Source: Thioalkalivibrio sp. ALE14 (GTDB lineage: Bacteria > Pseudomonadota > Gammaproteobacteria > Ectothiorhodospirales > Ectothiorhodospiraceae). Taken from it: DNA of 64,000 nt. Below the pieces are notes generated by a model that was given only the letters and a program-made list of their open reading frames with translations, had not been told where the DNA came from and ran no database searches. Made by a program: the position numbers and the translations under genes. This document shows positions 39,207-48,022 of this stretch, piece by piece; the stretch's first letter is position 1; each line of letters opens with the position of its first letter. The stretch lies in the NCBI RefSeq assembly GCF_000376845.1, contig NZ_AQXY01000026.1:124001-188000 (forward strand), given 5' to 3'.

Positions 39207-40328
39207 TCAGGGCGTCTCGGGTTCGGCTTGTGGCACGTCGGCGGGTGGGGCGTCCCCGTCGGCCTCGGGCAGGGGCTCCGGAACGCGCAGGCTCTCCAGG
39301 CGTTCGACGACGCGCAGGGCCCGCTCGTGGGCCGCGATCAACCCGGCGTGGTCGGGGGCCAGGTCCAGCCCCTGCTTCCAGTGCTCGAGGGCCTCCTCGA
39401 TGCGCCCGGCGGAGTAGTGCCCGCGGCCTTCCTCCAGCAGCTCTTCCGCCCGCGCGTCGCGGCGCTCGCGCCATTCCTTGCAGAGCGCGCGATGGGCCCG
39501 CTGCGCGGCCTGATCCGGTCCGGAGGCATCGGCGTCGGGGGTGATCTCGTTGCGGCACCAGCGCGCCGCCGTGGCCAGGTCGCCGGCCTCCAGGGCCTGG
39601 CGCAGGCGTGCGTTGATGGTGGACCGCGGGACCTCGTCCTCGACCGCCGGGGCCTCGGCCTCGCGCAGTTCCCGCTCCAGGACCGAGACGCGGGTGGCGC
39701 GTTCCGGGGTGGGTGCGAGGTTCTGGGCCAGGCGCAGCAGTTCCAGGCGTTCCTCGCCGTCCGCATCCGCGGCGTAGGCGTCCAGCGATCGGGCCAGGGG
39801 ATCCCGGCGTTGGGCCAGGCGGTCGGGGTCGTCCGGTAGTTGCTCGCTGCGGCGGACCAGCGGGCGCATGACCTCCAGCAGGCGCAGCTGCTGGACCAGG
39901 GCCCGTGCCTCGAGGATGTCGTGGCGCTGTTCCAGGGTCTGCAGGCCGACCTGACGCTGGCGCTCCAGTTGTTCGATGTACTGGCGCCGTTCGCTGCTGG
40001 CCGGCAGCCTCTGTTCGGCGTCCTCCAGGATCTCCAGGGCGCGCGCCACGGCCCCTTCGGCCGACGCGGCGCGGGCCTCGGCCATCGCCTCCCTGGCTTT
40101 GTCTTCGGCTTCACCTTCGATGGCCGTTCGGCGTTCGGCCCATTCCGCGCGCGGTTCGGGTTCGTACTCGTCGATCAGTTCGAGCGCGCGCTGGTAGTCA
40201 CCGGCCTCCAGTGCGCGTTCGATCCGCTGCTCGGGCGGGGCGAACGGGTCCAGTGCGGCGCAACCCTGGACAAGCAGGACGGCCAGCAGCAGGACCGCGA
40301 GCGAGAACCGGACGCGCCCTGTGATCAT
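39207..40328 (-). CDS. TPR/coiled-coil lipoprotein of the cyclase operon
   Basis: A 373-residue protein with a lipoprotein signal (LLLAVLLVQGC, Cys at about 23). The rest is helical and highly charged, with TPR-like repeats at the start (RALEAGDYQRALELIDEYEPEP), middle and C terminus (GHYSAGRIEEALEHWKQGLDLAPDHAGLIAAHERAL, a clear TPR). It is probably anchored in the outer membrane facing the periplasm as a binding scaffold. Its ATG overlaps the adenylate cyclase stop, so it is the third gene of an IMPase-cyclase-lipoprotein operon. Confidence 0.78.
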   Translation of the reverse strand: MITGRVRFSLAVLLLAVLLVQGCAALDPFAPPEQRIERALEAGDYQRALELIDEYEPEPRAEWAERRTAIEGEAEDKAREAMAEARAASAEGAVARALEILEDAEQRLPASSERRQYIEQLERQRQVGLQTLEQRHDILEARALVQQLRLLEVMRPLVRRSEQLPDDPDRLAQRRDPLARSLDAYAADADGEERLELLRLAQNLAPTPERATRVSVLERELREAEAPAVEDEVPRSTINARLRQALEAGDLATAARWCRNEITPDADASGPDQAAQRAHRALCKEWRERRDARAEELLEEGRGHYSAGRIEEALEHWKQGLDLAPDHAGLIAAHERALRVVERLESLRVPEPLPEADGDAPPADVPQAEPETP

Positions 40329-41728
40329 GCGTGGTTCGCGCTGTTCAGGACGCGGGTAACCGCCACGGACTCGCTGACCCCGTGCAGTTCGTGGGTGCCC
40401 CAGTCTTCGGTATGGAAGTGTCCCTTCACCTGCTCGTGCTCCATGAATGCGGCGGTCGTGACCAGCCCGCCGGGGGGCGCGACCGTGACCAGGCGGGCGG
40501 CCAGATTGACGGTGTCGCCCACCACGGTGAACTGCATGCGGTCCTCGGCGCCCATGTTGCCGGCCAGCATCTCGCCGGCGTTCAGGCCGATACGGAATTC
40601 CACTCGGGTCTCGCCGCGGCGCTCGCGTTCGGCGTTGATCGAAGCGACGGTTTCCAGCAGCGCCAGGCCGGTCTGGACGGCGGTCAGGCGATGGTTGCCG
40701 GCGTCCGTCCCGAGGCCGAAGACCGCCATGGTACAGTCGCCCATGTACTTGTCCACCGTGCCACCGTGACGGGCAATGCATTCCGACATCGGACCGAAGA
40801 ATTCATTGAGCATGCGCCCCAACGCCTCCGGGCTGCAGCGTTCGGACAGTGCGGTGTAGCCCTGGATATCGGCGAACAGGACCGACCCCTCCACTGCTCG
40901 GCCGCCCAGTTCGACCCGATCCAGGTTTTCCAGGATGTCCTGGGCGATGGCGTCCGAGACGTAGCGGCGCAGGGCGGCCTCGACCTGGTCCTTGCGCAGA
41001 AGGTCGCGCGCCATGTCGTTGAAGGCGTCGGTCAGCTGGGCGATCTCGTCCTGTCGCACCATGGGCAGCGGGTTGCCCTGATCATCCATGGGACGGATGC
41101 GCGAGCGCATGCTCTCGGCCAGGCGTTCCAGCGGCCGCACCAGGCGCTTGCTGATGTCGATGGCGAGCAGCAGGCTCAGCAGGAAGACCCCGATGGCCGT
41201 GGCGATCCCGGCGTTCAGGGTGTTGCGGATCAGTTCCTGCATGGGCGAGGTGTCGATGTAGGCCTCGATGTAGCCCACCTGTACGTCCTGGAACAGCACC
41301 TCGCGCCGGTAGGGTTCCACCGTCGGTGCCAGCGGCCAGACGCCGTCGGTCAGGGACTGCTCGGGCGGTGTTCCGGCACGGGCGACCTGGCCGCGATCGA
41401 TCGCGTAGGCGGCGATGGATTCGACCCGCCCTTCCTCGACCAGCGAGTTCAGCAGGGTCTCCAGGGTCAGGTAGTCCTCGGCCAGCATCAACTCCGCGGA
41501 GGTGCGCGCCACGGGCGCTACGGTGATCTCCGCCTGGGCCCGGATCTGGTTGTCCAGCACGTTGCTGACCTGGTTCAGGACCACGGCCGACAGGGTCACG
41601 ATGCCGGCCAGGGTCAGCCCCGCGATGGCCGCGACGATTTTCCACGCGATTGGCAAATAGCGGGGCGTGAAGTCGGTCCCGCTGACACTCAGGCGGGCCC
41701 CTACGCTGCGCTTCTTCCGGCCGATCAC
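40325..41728 (-). CDS. Class III adenylate/guanylate cyclase with HAMP domain
   Basis: A 467-residue membrane enzyme. A first membrane helix (about 27-47) leads to a periplasmic sensing part of some 100 residues, a second helix (about 150-172) and a HAMP linker (ISKRLVRPLERLAESM), then a class III cyclase domain beginning ALRRYVSDAIAQDIL with metal-binding Asp in VLFADIQGYTALSE, later VDKYMGDCTMAVFG and FRIGLNAGEMLAGNMGAEDRMQFTVVGDTVNLAARL. It should make cAMP (or cGMP) in response to an external signal. The GTG start overlaps the upstream IMPase stop (GTGA), which decides it. Confidence 0.88.
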   Translation of the reverse strand: MIGRKKRSVGARLSVSGTDFTPRYLPIAWKIVAAIAGLTLAGIVTLSAVVLNQVSNVLDNQIRAQAEITVAPVARTSAELMLAEDYLTLETLLNSLVEEGRVESIAAYAIDRGQVARAGTPPEQSLTDGVWPLAPTVEPYRREVLFQDVQVGYIEAYIDTSPMQELIRNTLNAGIATAIGVFLLSLLLAIDISKRLVRPLERLAESMRSRIRPMDDQGNPLPMVRQDEIAQLTDAFNDMARDLLRKDQVEAALRRYVSDAIAQDILENLDRVELGGRAVEGSVLFADIQGYTALSERCSPEALGRMLNEFFGPMSECIARHGGTVDKYMGDCTMAVFGLGTDAGNHRLTAVQTGLALLETVASINAERERRGETRVEFRIGLNAGEMLAGNMGAEDRMQFTVVGDTVNLAARLVTVAPPGGLVTTAAFMEHEQVKGHFHTEDWGTHELHGVSESVAVTRVLNSANHA

Positions 41729-42555
41729 GAGGCATCCTCTCGCGGCGCGAGCCACGGGGCCAGCCAGGCTCGCCAGTCGCCGAGCAGGGCCCCCGAGCGG
41801 GCCGCCACCGCGGAGCGCTTGGCCAGGGAGCGCCCGAAGACGGGCCCACCCGTCAGGCTGCACATGGCCCCGCCCGCGCGGGCGAGCATCAGGCCCCCCG
41901 CCGCGCTGTCCCAGGGGGCCTGCCCGCCATGCAGGTAGAGGTCGGCGCGCCCGGCCGCCAGCCAGGCCCACTCCAGGGCGCAGGCCCCGAGGTTGCGCTG
42001 CGACCGGAACGGGGCGTGGCTGGCCAGTTCCCGTGCCAGCGGGGCGTCCAGCCGCTTGTAGTCGACCAGGGCGATGGCGCGGCCAAGCTCCGGGACCGGT
42101 GGGCGGGCGGCCGCCGGCGGGGCGGCTCCATTGAGTTCAAATGCCGTGTCCTCGGTCGCGGCGAAGAGTTCGTCGCGCACCGGGTCGTAAGTGGCCCCAT
42201 GGGTGACCCGGTCGCCCTCGATCCGCGCGATGGAGATTGCGAAGAACGGCATGCCGCCGGCGAAATTGGAGGTGCCGTCCAGCGGATCCACCAGCCAGAA
42301 GGCGGGGGCCGACTCCAGTACCTGTGCCTGTTCCGCGCGCGCCTGCTCCTCGCTCAGCACCGGTTCGGGCTGCCCGTGTTCGCGCAGCAGGGTGCGCACG
42401 CGCGCGTCCACCGCGTGATCGGCCTCGGTAATTACGCTGCCGTCCGCCTTGTAGTCCACGGCGATATTCGCCTCGAAGCGCGGCAGCAGTTCCTGCTGCC
42501 CGATCATGCGCAGGCCCCGGGCGAGCTCGGAAAAGGGGATGAAGGTGGCAGTCAT
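41725..42555 (-). CDS. Inositol monophosphatase family protein
   Basis: A 276-residue enzyme of the IMPase/FBPase superfamily. Metal-site motifs: VITEADHAVDARVRTLL (about 41-57), VLSEEQ (about 66-71), the FWLVDPLDGTSNFAGGMPFFAISIA core (about 86-110) and APWDSAAGGLMLARAGG (about 215-231). It is distinct from the CysQ at 16351 (no KRNGEF motif). The substrate could be inositol phosphate, PAP or a related sugar phosphate. It is first in the operon with the cyclase and TPR lipoprotein, a link not explained by known biochemistry. Confidence 0.85.
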   Translation of the reverse strand: MTATFIPFSELARGLRMIGQQELLPRFEANIAVDYKADGSVITEADHAVDARVRTLLREHGQPEPVLSEEQARAEQAQVLESAPAFWLVDPLDGTSNFAGGMPFFAISIARIEGDRVTHGATYDPVRDELFAATEDTAFELNGAAPPAAARPPVPELGRAIALVDYKRLDAPLARELASHAPFRSQRNLGACALEWAWLAAGRADLYLHGGQAPWDSAAGGLMLARAGGAMCSLTGGPVFGRSLAKRSAVAARSGALLGDWRAWLAPWLAPREDAS

Positions 42556-42650
42556 GCAGGCCTGACAACGGTGGTGGCGGAATGAGTGAGCCGGAGACCG
42601 CCGGGAGGCCCGGGCGAACTCGACTTCGAATGCGCTTATCATACCGGTCC

Positions 42651-43007
42651 ATGACCGGCTTGATCATAATCCTCGCCCTTGCCTTGGTCGCGTTCTACGT
42701 GAATGACACCTGGCGGGCCAACGAGCGCGCCCGGCGGGTGGGGCGCCAGGCCTGCGAACGGGCGGGGGTCCAGCTGCTGGACGCCACCGTGGTGCGCACC
42801 GGTCAGCGCCTGACCTGGGGGGAGCGCGGCCTGGCCCTGCAGCGACACTATCGCTTCGAGTTCTCCGCCGACGGGGCGGGTCGCCACCCCGGCGAGATCT
42901 CGCTGGAAGGCCGGCAACTCAAGCGTGTGACCCTCGACTGGCCGGATGGCGGGCGCGAGTTTCAGGGGCCGGACCGCGACGACCCGAACGGAGGCGCATC
43001 CCGGTGA
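42651..43007 (+). CDS. DUF3301 domain membrane-anchored protein
   Basis: A 118-residue protein with an N-terminal membrane helix (TGLIIILALALVAFYV) and a small soluble domain with ARRVGRQACERAGVQLLDATVVRTGQRL and LQRHYRFEFSADGAGRHPGEISLEGRQLKRVTLDWP, matching DUF3301. The function is unknown. It is coupled to oxyR by a 4-bp GTGA overlap, an arrangement seen in other gammaproteobacteria. It is divergent from the IMPase operon. Confidence 0.83.
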   Translation: MTGLIIILALALVAFYVNDTWRANERARRVGRQACERAGVQLLDATVVRTGQRLTWGERGLALQRHYRFEFSADGAGRHPGEISLEGRQLKRVTLDWPDGGREFQGPDRDDPNGGASR

Positions 43008-43942
43008 CGCTGAGCGAGTTGCGATACGTGGTGGCCGTGGCCGATGCCCGTCACTTCGGGCGCGCGGCCGAGGCCTCCCACGTCAGCCAGCCGTCGCTTT
43101 CGGTAGCGGTGCGCAAGTTCGAGGACGAACTGGGTGTGACCCTGTTCGAGCGTGGGCGCGGCGAGGTCGCGGTGACGCCGGCGGGCGAGCAGGTTATCGC
43201 CCAGGCGCGGCGGGTGCTGGCCGAGGTGGAGCAGTTGCGTTCGGTCGCGGTGCAGAGCCAGGATCAGCTGTCCGGCCCGCTGCGGCTGGGCGCGATCTAC
43301 ACCATCGGCCCCTATCTGCTGCCGGAGCTGATTCCGGCGCTGCGCGAGCGCGCGCCGAACATGCCGCTGGTGATCGAGGAGAATTACACCGGGCGATTGC
43401 GCGAGCGGCTCAAGCAGGGCGAGCTGGACGCCATCATCATCTCGTTGCCGTTCGAGGAGCCGGGGGTGGTGACGCTGCCGCTGTACGACGAGCCGTTCAT
43501 GGCGGTGCTGCCGGCCTCCCATCCCCTGAAGGACAAGGATCCCCTGCGCCTCGAGGACATGGCCGATGCGACGCTGCTGATGCTGGGCGCGGGGCATTGC
43601 TTCCGTGACCAGGTGCTGGAACGCTGCCCGGACTGCCAGCGCACGGTAACCGCGGACGGCAGCACCCCGCGCAATCTGGAGGGCTCCTCGCTGGAGACGA
43701 TTCGCCACATGGTGGCCTCGGGCATGGGGGTGACCATCCTGCCGTGCACCGCGGTGGGGGCGGATCGCTATGCGCAGCGGCTGCTGGCCGTGCGCCGCTT
43801 CGAGGACCCGGCGCCCAGCCGCCGCGTCGCTCTGGCCTGGCGCACCAGCTTCCCGCGCCCGGAGGCCATCGAGGCGCTGCGTCAGGCCGTGCTGTCGACC
43901 CCGCTGACCTGCGTCGACTTCATTCAGCCTGGCAGCGGATAG
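43004..43942 (+). CDS. oxyR: OxyR, peroxide-sensing LysR-family activator
   Basis: A 312-residue LysR-type regulator. The N-terminal winged helix holds MTLSELRYVVAVADARHFGRAAEASHVSQPSLS. The redox pair is exactly at Cys199 and Cys208 in GAGHCFRDQVLERC, the same numbering as E. coli OxyR, and a third Cys lies at 211. Peroxide oxidises the pair to a disulfide and turns on antioxidant genes. The effector-binding region is otherwise typical (LRLGAIYTIGPYLLPELIP near 93-111). The start is GTG within the DUF3301 stop. No catalase or ahpC gene is adjacent. Confidence 0.95.
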   Translation: MTLSELRYVVAVADARHFGRAAEASHVSQPSLSVAVRKFEDELGVTLFERGRGEVAVTPAGEQVIAQARRVLAEVEQLRSVAVQSQDQLSGPLRLGAIYTIGPYLLPELIPALRERAPNMPLVIEENYTGRLRERLKQGELDAIIISLPFEEPGVVTLPLYDEPFMAVLPASHPLKDKDPLRLEDMADATLLMLGAGHCFRDQVLERCPDCQRTVTADGSTPRNLEGSSLETIRHMVASGMGVTILPCTAVGADRYAQRLLAVRRFEDPAPSRRVALAWRTSFPRPEAIEALRQAVLSTPLTCVDFIQPGSG

Positions 43943-43953
43943 GGAGCGGTTTT

Positions 43954-43972
43954 CCGGGAATTCAGTTCCCGG
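43954..43972. terminator. Hairpin between convergent oxyR and diguanylate cyclase genes
   Basis: A 7-bp perfect stem CCGGGAA/TTCCCGG with loop TTCAG sits at the shared 3' ends. No downstream T-run is present on the plus strand, so termination is only likely by position. Confidence 0.35.
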
Positions 43973-44924
43973 CGAGGACGCGGTTGCGTCCGGCCCGCTT
44001 GGCGGCGTAGAGGGCCTCGTCGGCCGCCTGATAGGCGGACTGCAGCGTGGCGTTGGGTCCGATGCCGGCCACCCCGATGCTCGCGGTCACCTTGACCGAT
44101 CCATTACTCTGCAGCGTTGACTCGTCGCCGGCGGTGGCGCCGGCGCGCAGACTGGCGAGAGCCAGGCGGATGCGTTCGGCACATTCCATCGCGCGGCTCA
44201 AATCCGCGCCGGGCAGGACCGCCAGGAATTCCTCGCCGCCCATACGCACACACAGGTCGGACTCGCGGGTGGTGCTGCGCAGGGTCTGCGCCACCAGGCG
44301 CAGGATGTCGTCGCCCACGCTGTGGCCGTATTCATCGTTGATTTGCTTGAAGTGATCGAGATCGATGGCCAGCACCGACATCGGGCGATCCTGGCGGCGG
44401 CAGTCGGCCAGCCACTGGGCGCCCTGTTTCTCGAAGGCGCGGCGGTTGCCGAGGCCGGTCAGTTCGTCGGTCTCCAGATTTTCGTTCAGGCGCTTGAAGC
44501 GCAGGGCATTGGCCAGGGCGGGCGCGGCCAGTCCCAGCAGGGCCTCGATCAACTGCTGCTCGTCATCGGTAAAGCGTCGCCCGCGCATCAGGATCAGCGA
44601 ACCCATGGTCTCGCCGTTCGCGCTCATGCCGTATTCGATGCGATGGCGGTCCTCGTCGCCGCCCGACCAGGTCTCGTCGCTCTCCTGCAGGATGAAGAAC
44701 CAGCCGCTGTGGTGAACCTGGGCGTGCAGGTGCTCCTGCAGGCGGGCGAGGACCGTCCCCAGTTCCAGGCTGGAGGACAGGGACTGGACGAATGCCAGGG
44801 CATCAAAGGGGGTGCCGGCATCGCCGGTGGTCCGGCCCTTGGCGGATACCAGTCGCAGGTTGTGGGCGTTCCCGTCACGGTTCATGGCCGTCTCGCTCGC
44901 ATCGATCGTTGGGCCGTAGCTCAA
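43962..44924 (-). CDS. Diguanylate cyclase with N-terminal GAF-like domain
   Basis: A 320-residue soluble protein. Residues about 40-150 resemble a GAF sensor (FVQSLSSSLELGTVLARLQEHLHAQVHHSGWFFIL, later RFTDDEQQLIEALLGLAAPALANAL). Residues about 155-318 are a GGDEF domain with DELTGLGNRRAFEK, VLAIDLDHFKQINDEYGHSVGDDILR, the active-site GGEEF in VRMGGEEFLAVLPG and ASIGVA. It should make cyclic di-GMP. An inhibitory RxxD site four residues before GGEEF is not evident. The start is uncertain: the first ATG is given, and an internal Met at codon 14 is possible. Confidence 0.87.
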   Translation of the reverse strand: MSYGPTIDASETAMNRDGNAHNLRLVSAKGRTTGDAGTPFDALAFVQSLSSSLELGTVLARLQEHLHAQVHHSGWFFILQESDETWSGGDEDRHRIEYGMSANGETMGSLILMRGRRFTDDEQQLIEALLGLAAPALANALRFKRLNENLETDELTGLGNRRAFEKQGAQWLADCRRQDRPMSVLAIDLDHFKQINDEYGHSVGDDILRLVAQTLRSTTRESDLCVRMGGEEFLAVLPGADLSRAMECAERIRLALASLRAGATAGDESTLQSNGSVKVTASIGVAGIGPNATLQSAYQAADEALYAAKRAGRNRVLAGN

Positions 44925-45149
44925 GCGATATCCATGCCAACAACCTAAAAACGAGTAAAAACAGTGTCCTGTGGGTTGCGGAGGTGTGAATTAGACGGAA
45001 ACCCGTCGGATTCTTGCCGCGTCCGGCAGGATGTGGCCGGCGGGGGTGGCAATGGGTGGCAAGATCCTGACGTCGGTCGCGGGGCCCCGAACCCCGGGCG
45101 GCGGCGGGCGTACATGAGTCCGCTGCGTACATCCCCTACACTGCGCGGC

Positions 45150-47063
45150 ATGATCCGACTTCAAGATATCGAGCTGCGCCGCGGCCGTCAGGTGCTGTTG
45201 CAGCACGCCAGCCTGACCGTGCATGCCGGCTGGCGGGTTGGCCTGACCGGCGCCAACGGATCCGGAAAATCCAGCCTGCTGGCCGCTCTCCAGGGCGAAC
45301 TGGGCCTGGATGCCGGCGAGATCGACCAGCCCGCGGAGTGGGTGGTGGCGCACCTGCCGCAGGAGGTTCCGGGCAGCGAGCGCTCCGCCGTGGATTACGT
45401 GCTGGACGGCGACGCCGAACTGCGTGACCTGCAGCAGCGCCTGGAGCAGGTCACCGACGGTGCCGAGCAGGCGCGGCTCTATGCGGCCCTGGATGCGATC
45501 GACGGCTGGACGGCCGATGCCCGCGCGCGGCGCCTGCTGGCCGGGCTGGGCTTTGCCGCTACGGATGCCGACCGGCCGATGAGTGCCTTCTCCGGCGGCT
45601 GGCGCATGCGCCTGGGGCTGGCGCGTACGCTGATGACGCGCTCCGACCTCCTGCTGCTGGACGAGCCCACCAACCACCTCGATGTCGAGACCATCCTGTG
45701 GCTGGAAGACTGGCTGGCGCGCTACCCCGGCACGGTCATCGTGATTGCGCATGACCGGCGGTTCCTGGATTCCGTCTGCACCCACATCGCGCACATCGAA
45801 CGCGGCAGCATCGCGCTGTATGCCGGTAGCTACACCCATGCCGAGGCCAAGCGCGCCGAGGCGATCGCCCAGAGCGAGGCGGCGGCCGCGAAGGTCGCGG
45901 CCGAGCGTGCCCACCTCGAGGATTTCGTCCGCCGCTTCCGCGCCAAGGCGACCAAGGCGCGCCAGGCCCAGAGCCGCCTGAAGCGCCTGGAGAAGCTCGA
46001 CGAGGTCGCGGTGATCCGCGCGGCGCGGCCGATTCATCTGGAGATCCCGACCCCGGAGCGTCTTCCGGATCCGTTGCTGGCACTGGACCACGCCGAGGTG
46101 CGTTCCGGCGACCGCGTTCGCCTGCATGCGACGAGTTTACGTCTGCGACCGGAAGACCGGATTGGGGTTCTGGGTCCGAATGGTGCCGGGAAGTCGACAC
46201 TTTTGACCCTGCTGGCCGGCGAGCTGGCGCCGACGGCCGGAGAGCGCCGGGTGGAGCCGAACCTGAAGGTCGGCTATTTCGCCCAGCACCAGAGCGAGCA
46301 GCTGGACCTGCATGCCTCGCCCCTGGTCCATCTGCAGCGCCAGGACCCGCGCGCCGAGGAACAGCGGCTGCGCAACTTCCTGGGCGGCATGGGCTTTCCC
46401 GGCGAAAAGGCGGATGCCCCGGTCGGCCAGTGTTCAGGCGGGGAGCGGGTGCGCCTGGTCCTGGCCCTGCTGATCTGGCAGGCGCCGTCCCTGCTGCTGC
46501 TGGACGAGCCCACCAACCACCTGGACCTGGACATGCGCGAGGCACTGGCCGAGGCGCTGGAGAACTATGCCGGTGGGCTGGTGGTGGTGGCGCACGATCG
46601 TGAACTGCTGGCCCGTGTCTGCGACCGTTTCTGGCGTGTCGAGGACGGTCGCCTGAGCGATTTCGACGGGGACCTGGACGACTACGCCCGCGAGCTGCAG
46701 GCGCGCGAGCGCGAGGCCTTTGCCGCGAGCGAGCCGGAAAGCGCCAGCACCGGGGCTTCCGGAGGCCCGGTCCTGTCCCAGAAGGAGCGCCGCCAGCAGG
46801 CCGCGCAGGCGCGGGCCGCACTCAAGCCCCTGAAGCAGCGTGCGGACCGCGCCGAGCAGGAATGCACCCGTGTGCAGGAGCGCCTGGAAGCTCTGGAGGC
46901 GGAGATGGCCGACCCCGCCCTGTACGAAGCCGAAGCGGCGGATCGCCTGACGCAGCTGACCCGCGAGCAGGGGGAGCTGCGCAGCCGGCTGGAGTCGGTG
47001 GAGGCCGAGTGGATGGAGGCGCTGGAGGCCCTGGAGACGGCGCAGGCCGAGGCGGCGGACTGA
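45150..47063 (+). CDS. ABC-F family ATPase (YheS-like)
   Basis: A 637-residue protein with two ABC ATPase domains on one chain and no membrane segment, the mark of ABC-F translation factors. First domain: GANGSGKSSLLAAL (about 34-47), SGGWRMRLGLARTL and LLLDEPTNHLDVETI. Linker with RRFRAKATKARQAQSRLKRLEKL. Second domain: GPNGAGKSTLLTLLAGEL and CSGGERVRLVLALLI, LLLDEPTNHLDLDM. A C-terminal coiled coil (about 550-635) follows. The layout is closest to YheS. It probably acts on ribosomes to relieve stalling. The ATG at 45150 matches the family; the longer frame is not used. Confidence 0.9.
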   Translation: MIRLQDIELRRGRQVLLQHASLTVHAGWRVGLTGANGSGKSSLLAALQGELGLDAGEIDQPAEWVVAHLPQEVPGSERSAVDYVLDGDAELRDLQQRLEQVTDGAEQARLYAALDAIDGWTADARARRLLAGLGFAATDADRPMSAFSGGWRMRLGLARTLMTRSDLLLLDEPTNHLDVETILWLEDWLARYPGTVIVIAHDRRFLDSVCTHIAHIERGSIALYAGSYTHAEAKRAEAIAQSEAAAAKVAAERAHLEDFVRRFRAKATKARQAQSRLKRLEKLDEVAVIRAARPIHLEIPTPERLPDPLLALDHAEVRSGDRVRLHATSLRLRPEDRIGVLGPNGAGKSTLLTLLAGELAPTAGERRVEPNLKVGYFAQHQSEQLDLHASPLVHLQRQDPRAEEQRLRNFLGGMGFPGEKADAPVGQCSGGERVRLVLALLIWQAPSLLLLDEPTNHLDLDMREALAEALENYAGGLVVVAHDRELLARVCDRFWRVEDGRLSDFDGDLDDYARELQAREREAFAASEPESASTGASGGPVLSQKERRQQAAQARAALKPLKQRADRAEQECTRVQERLEALEAEMADPALYEAEAADRLTQLTREQGELRSRLESVEAEWMEALEALETAQAEAAD

Positions 47064-47148
47064 GAATCCGGTCAAAGACCGAGCCTTGCACTCGGGTATT
47101 GCGGGGTCTATACAAGGGGGTGAATGCACCGGATCGAGGAGTGACCCC

Positions 47149-47445
47149 ATGAATGCGCAGGAACTGAACCGTCGCTGTGTCGAGCTCTTTCACAACCCGG
47201 ATGCGAAGCTGCATTGCTGGCACCCGCGCATGTTCTGGGAGACCCACATGCTGGAGAACCCGAAGCCGGAAGACCTGCAGGAACCCAAGGTCGATCTGCG
47301 CGAACTGGAGGTGATGCTCTCGGAGGCCGCGCACGAGCCTTCTCAGTGCGCCGAGGAGCTGGAACAGGCAGAGCCGGGGCGCGCCACGCTGATCCGGCAT
47401 ATGATGGACCGTGGCGAGATGCCGTTGCTGCACCGGCCCCACTGA
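47149..47445 (+). CDS. Small hypothetical protein
   Basis: A 98-residue soluble, acidic protein with no motif that I recognise. It has an N-terminal LNRRCVELFHNPDAKLHCWHPRMFWETHM segment with Cys and His residues that could bind metal, and a helical second half. It has its own ribosome site (GGAGTGA) and is followed by a strong terminator, so it looks like a single expressed gene 86 bp after the ABC-F gene. Confidence 0.65.
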   Translation: MNAQELNRRCVELFHNPDAKLHCWHPRMFWETHMLENPKPEDLQEPKVDLRELEVMLSEAAHEPSQCAEELEQAEPGRATLIRHMMDRGEMPLLHRPH

Positions 47446-47513
47446 ACCGCGCGCCCGGAATCGATTGGGCCCCCAACGGGGCCCGGGACCCCTCATGCGG
47501 AGTCCCTCCTGCG

Positions 47514-47545
47514 GACCCCGGCGGTCACGACTGCCGGGGTCTTTT
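47514..47545 (+). terminator. Rho-independent terminator
   Basis: A 9-bp perfect stem GACCCCGGC/GCCGGGGTC with a 10-base loop is followed by TTTTCGTTT. It lies about 70 bp after the small hypothetical gene and before the convergent FliL-like gene. Confidence 0.85.
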
Positions 47546-47614
47546 CGTTTGGGGGCTCCCCTCCGGAACCTTCGGGCCTTCCCGTCTTCTGGTGCGGGTT
47601 ACCCCTCCCGGGGC

Positions 47615-48022
47615 CTACTGGCGGATGAAGTCCGAGAAGTACAGGGCGGCAATCCGCGGCGAACCCGTGATCTCTTCCAGGAGTTCGTTCAGCTCTTCCG
47701 TCGCCTGAACGCGCAGGTCCTCGCGGGCACCGCTGCCGGTCAGGCTGTCGGGGCTGCGGCCGCCGAGGATGTGGATCAGCCGGTCGCGCACTGCGGGGAT
47801 GTGTTCGCGGATCGCCCGGGCGTCCTCCGGGGTGTTGCCTTCCAGCTGGATCGAGGCCTGCAGATAACGCCCGCGGTCGGCGGCCTCCATGTTCACAACG
47901 ACCGGCTCCAGGGTCACGTAATGGCTGTCGAGATCGTCCACGGCAAGGGCCAGGGGCGTGAGCAGCAGCAGGACAAGGCCCAGCAGGGCCGGATGCAGGG
48001 GGCGGAGGGGGCTTCGGTTCAT
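47615..48022 (-). CDS. FliL-like basal-body-associated protein
   Basis: A 135-residue protein with an N-terminal membrane helix or signal (about 10-28) and a FliL-type periplasmic domain: YVTLEPVVVNMEAADRGRYLQASIQLEG and ATEELNELLEEITGSPRIAALYFSDFIRQ at the end. Classical FliL sits in flagellar operons and stiffens the stator; here no flagellar gene is near and the partner is an MtfA-like peptidase with a 4-bp overlap. Such stand-alone FliL-like proteins are common in gammaproteobacteria. Confidence 0.8.
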   Translation of the reverse strand: MNRSPLRPLHPALLGLVLLLLTPLALAVDDLDSHYVTLEPVVVNMEAADRGRYLQASIQLEGNTPEDARAIREHIPAVRDRLIHILGGRSPDSLTGSGAREDLRVQATEELNELLEEITGSPRIAALYFSDFIRQ

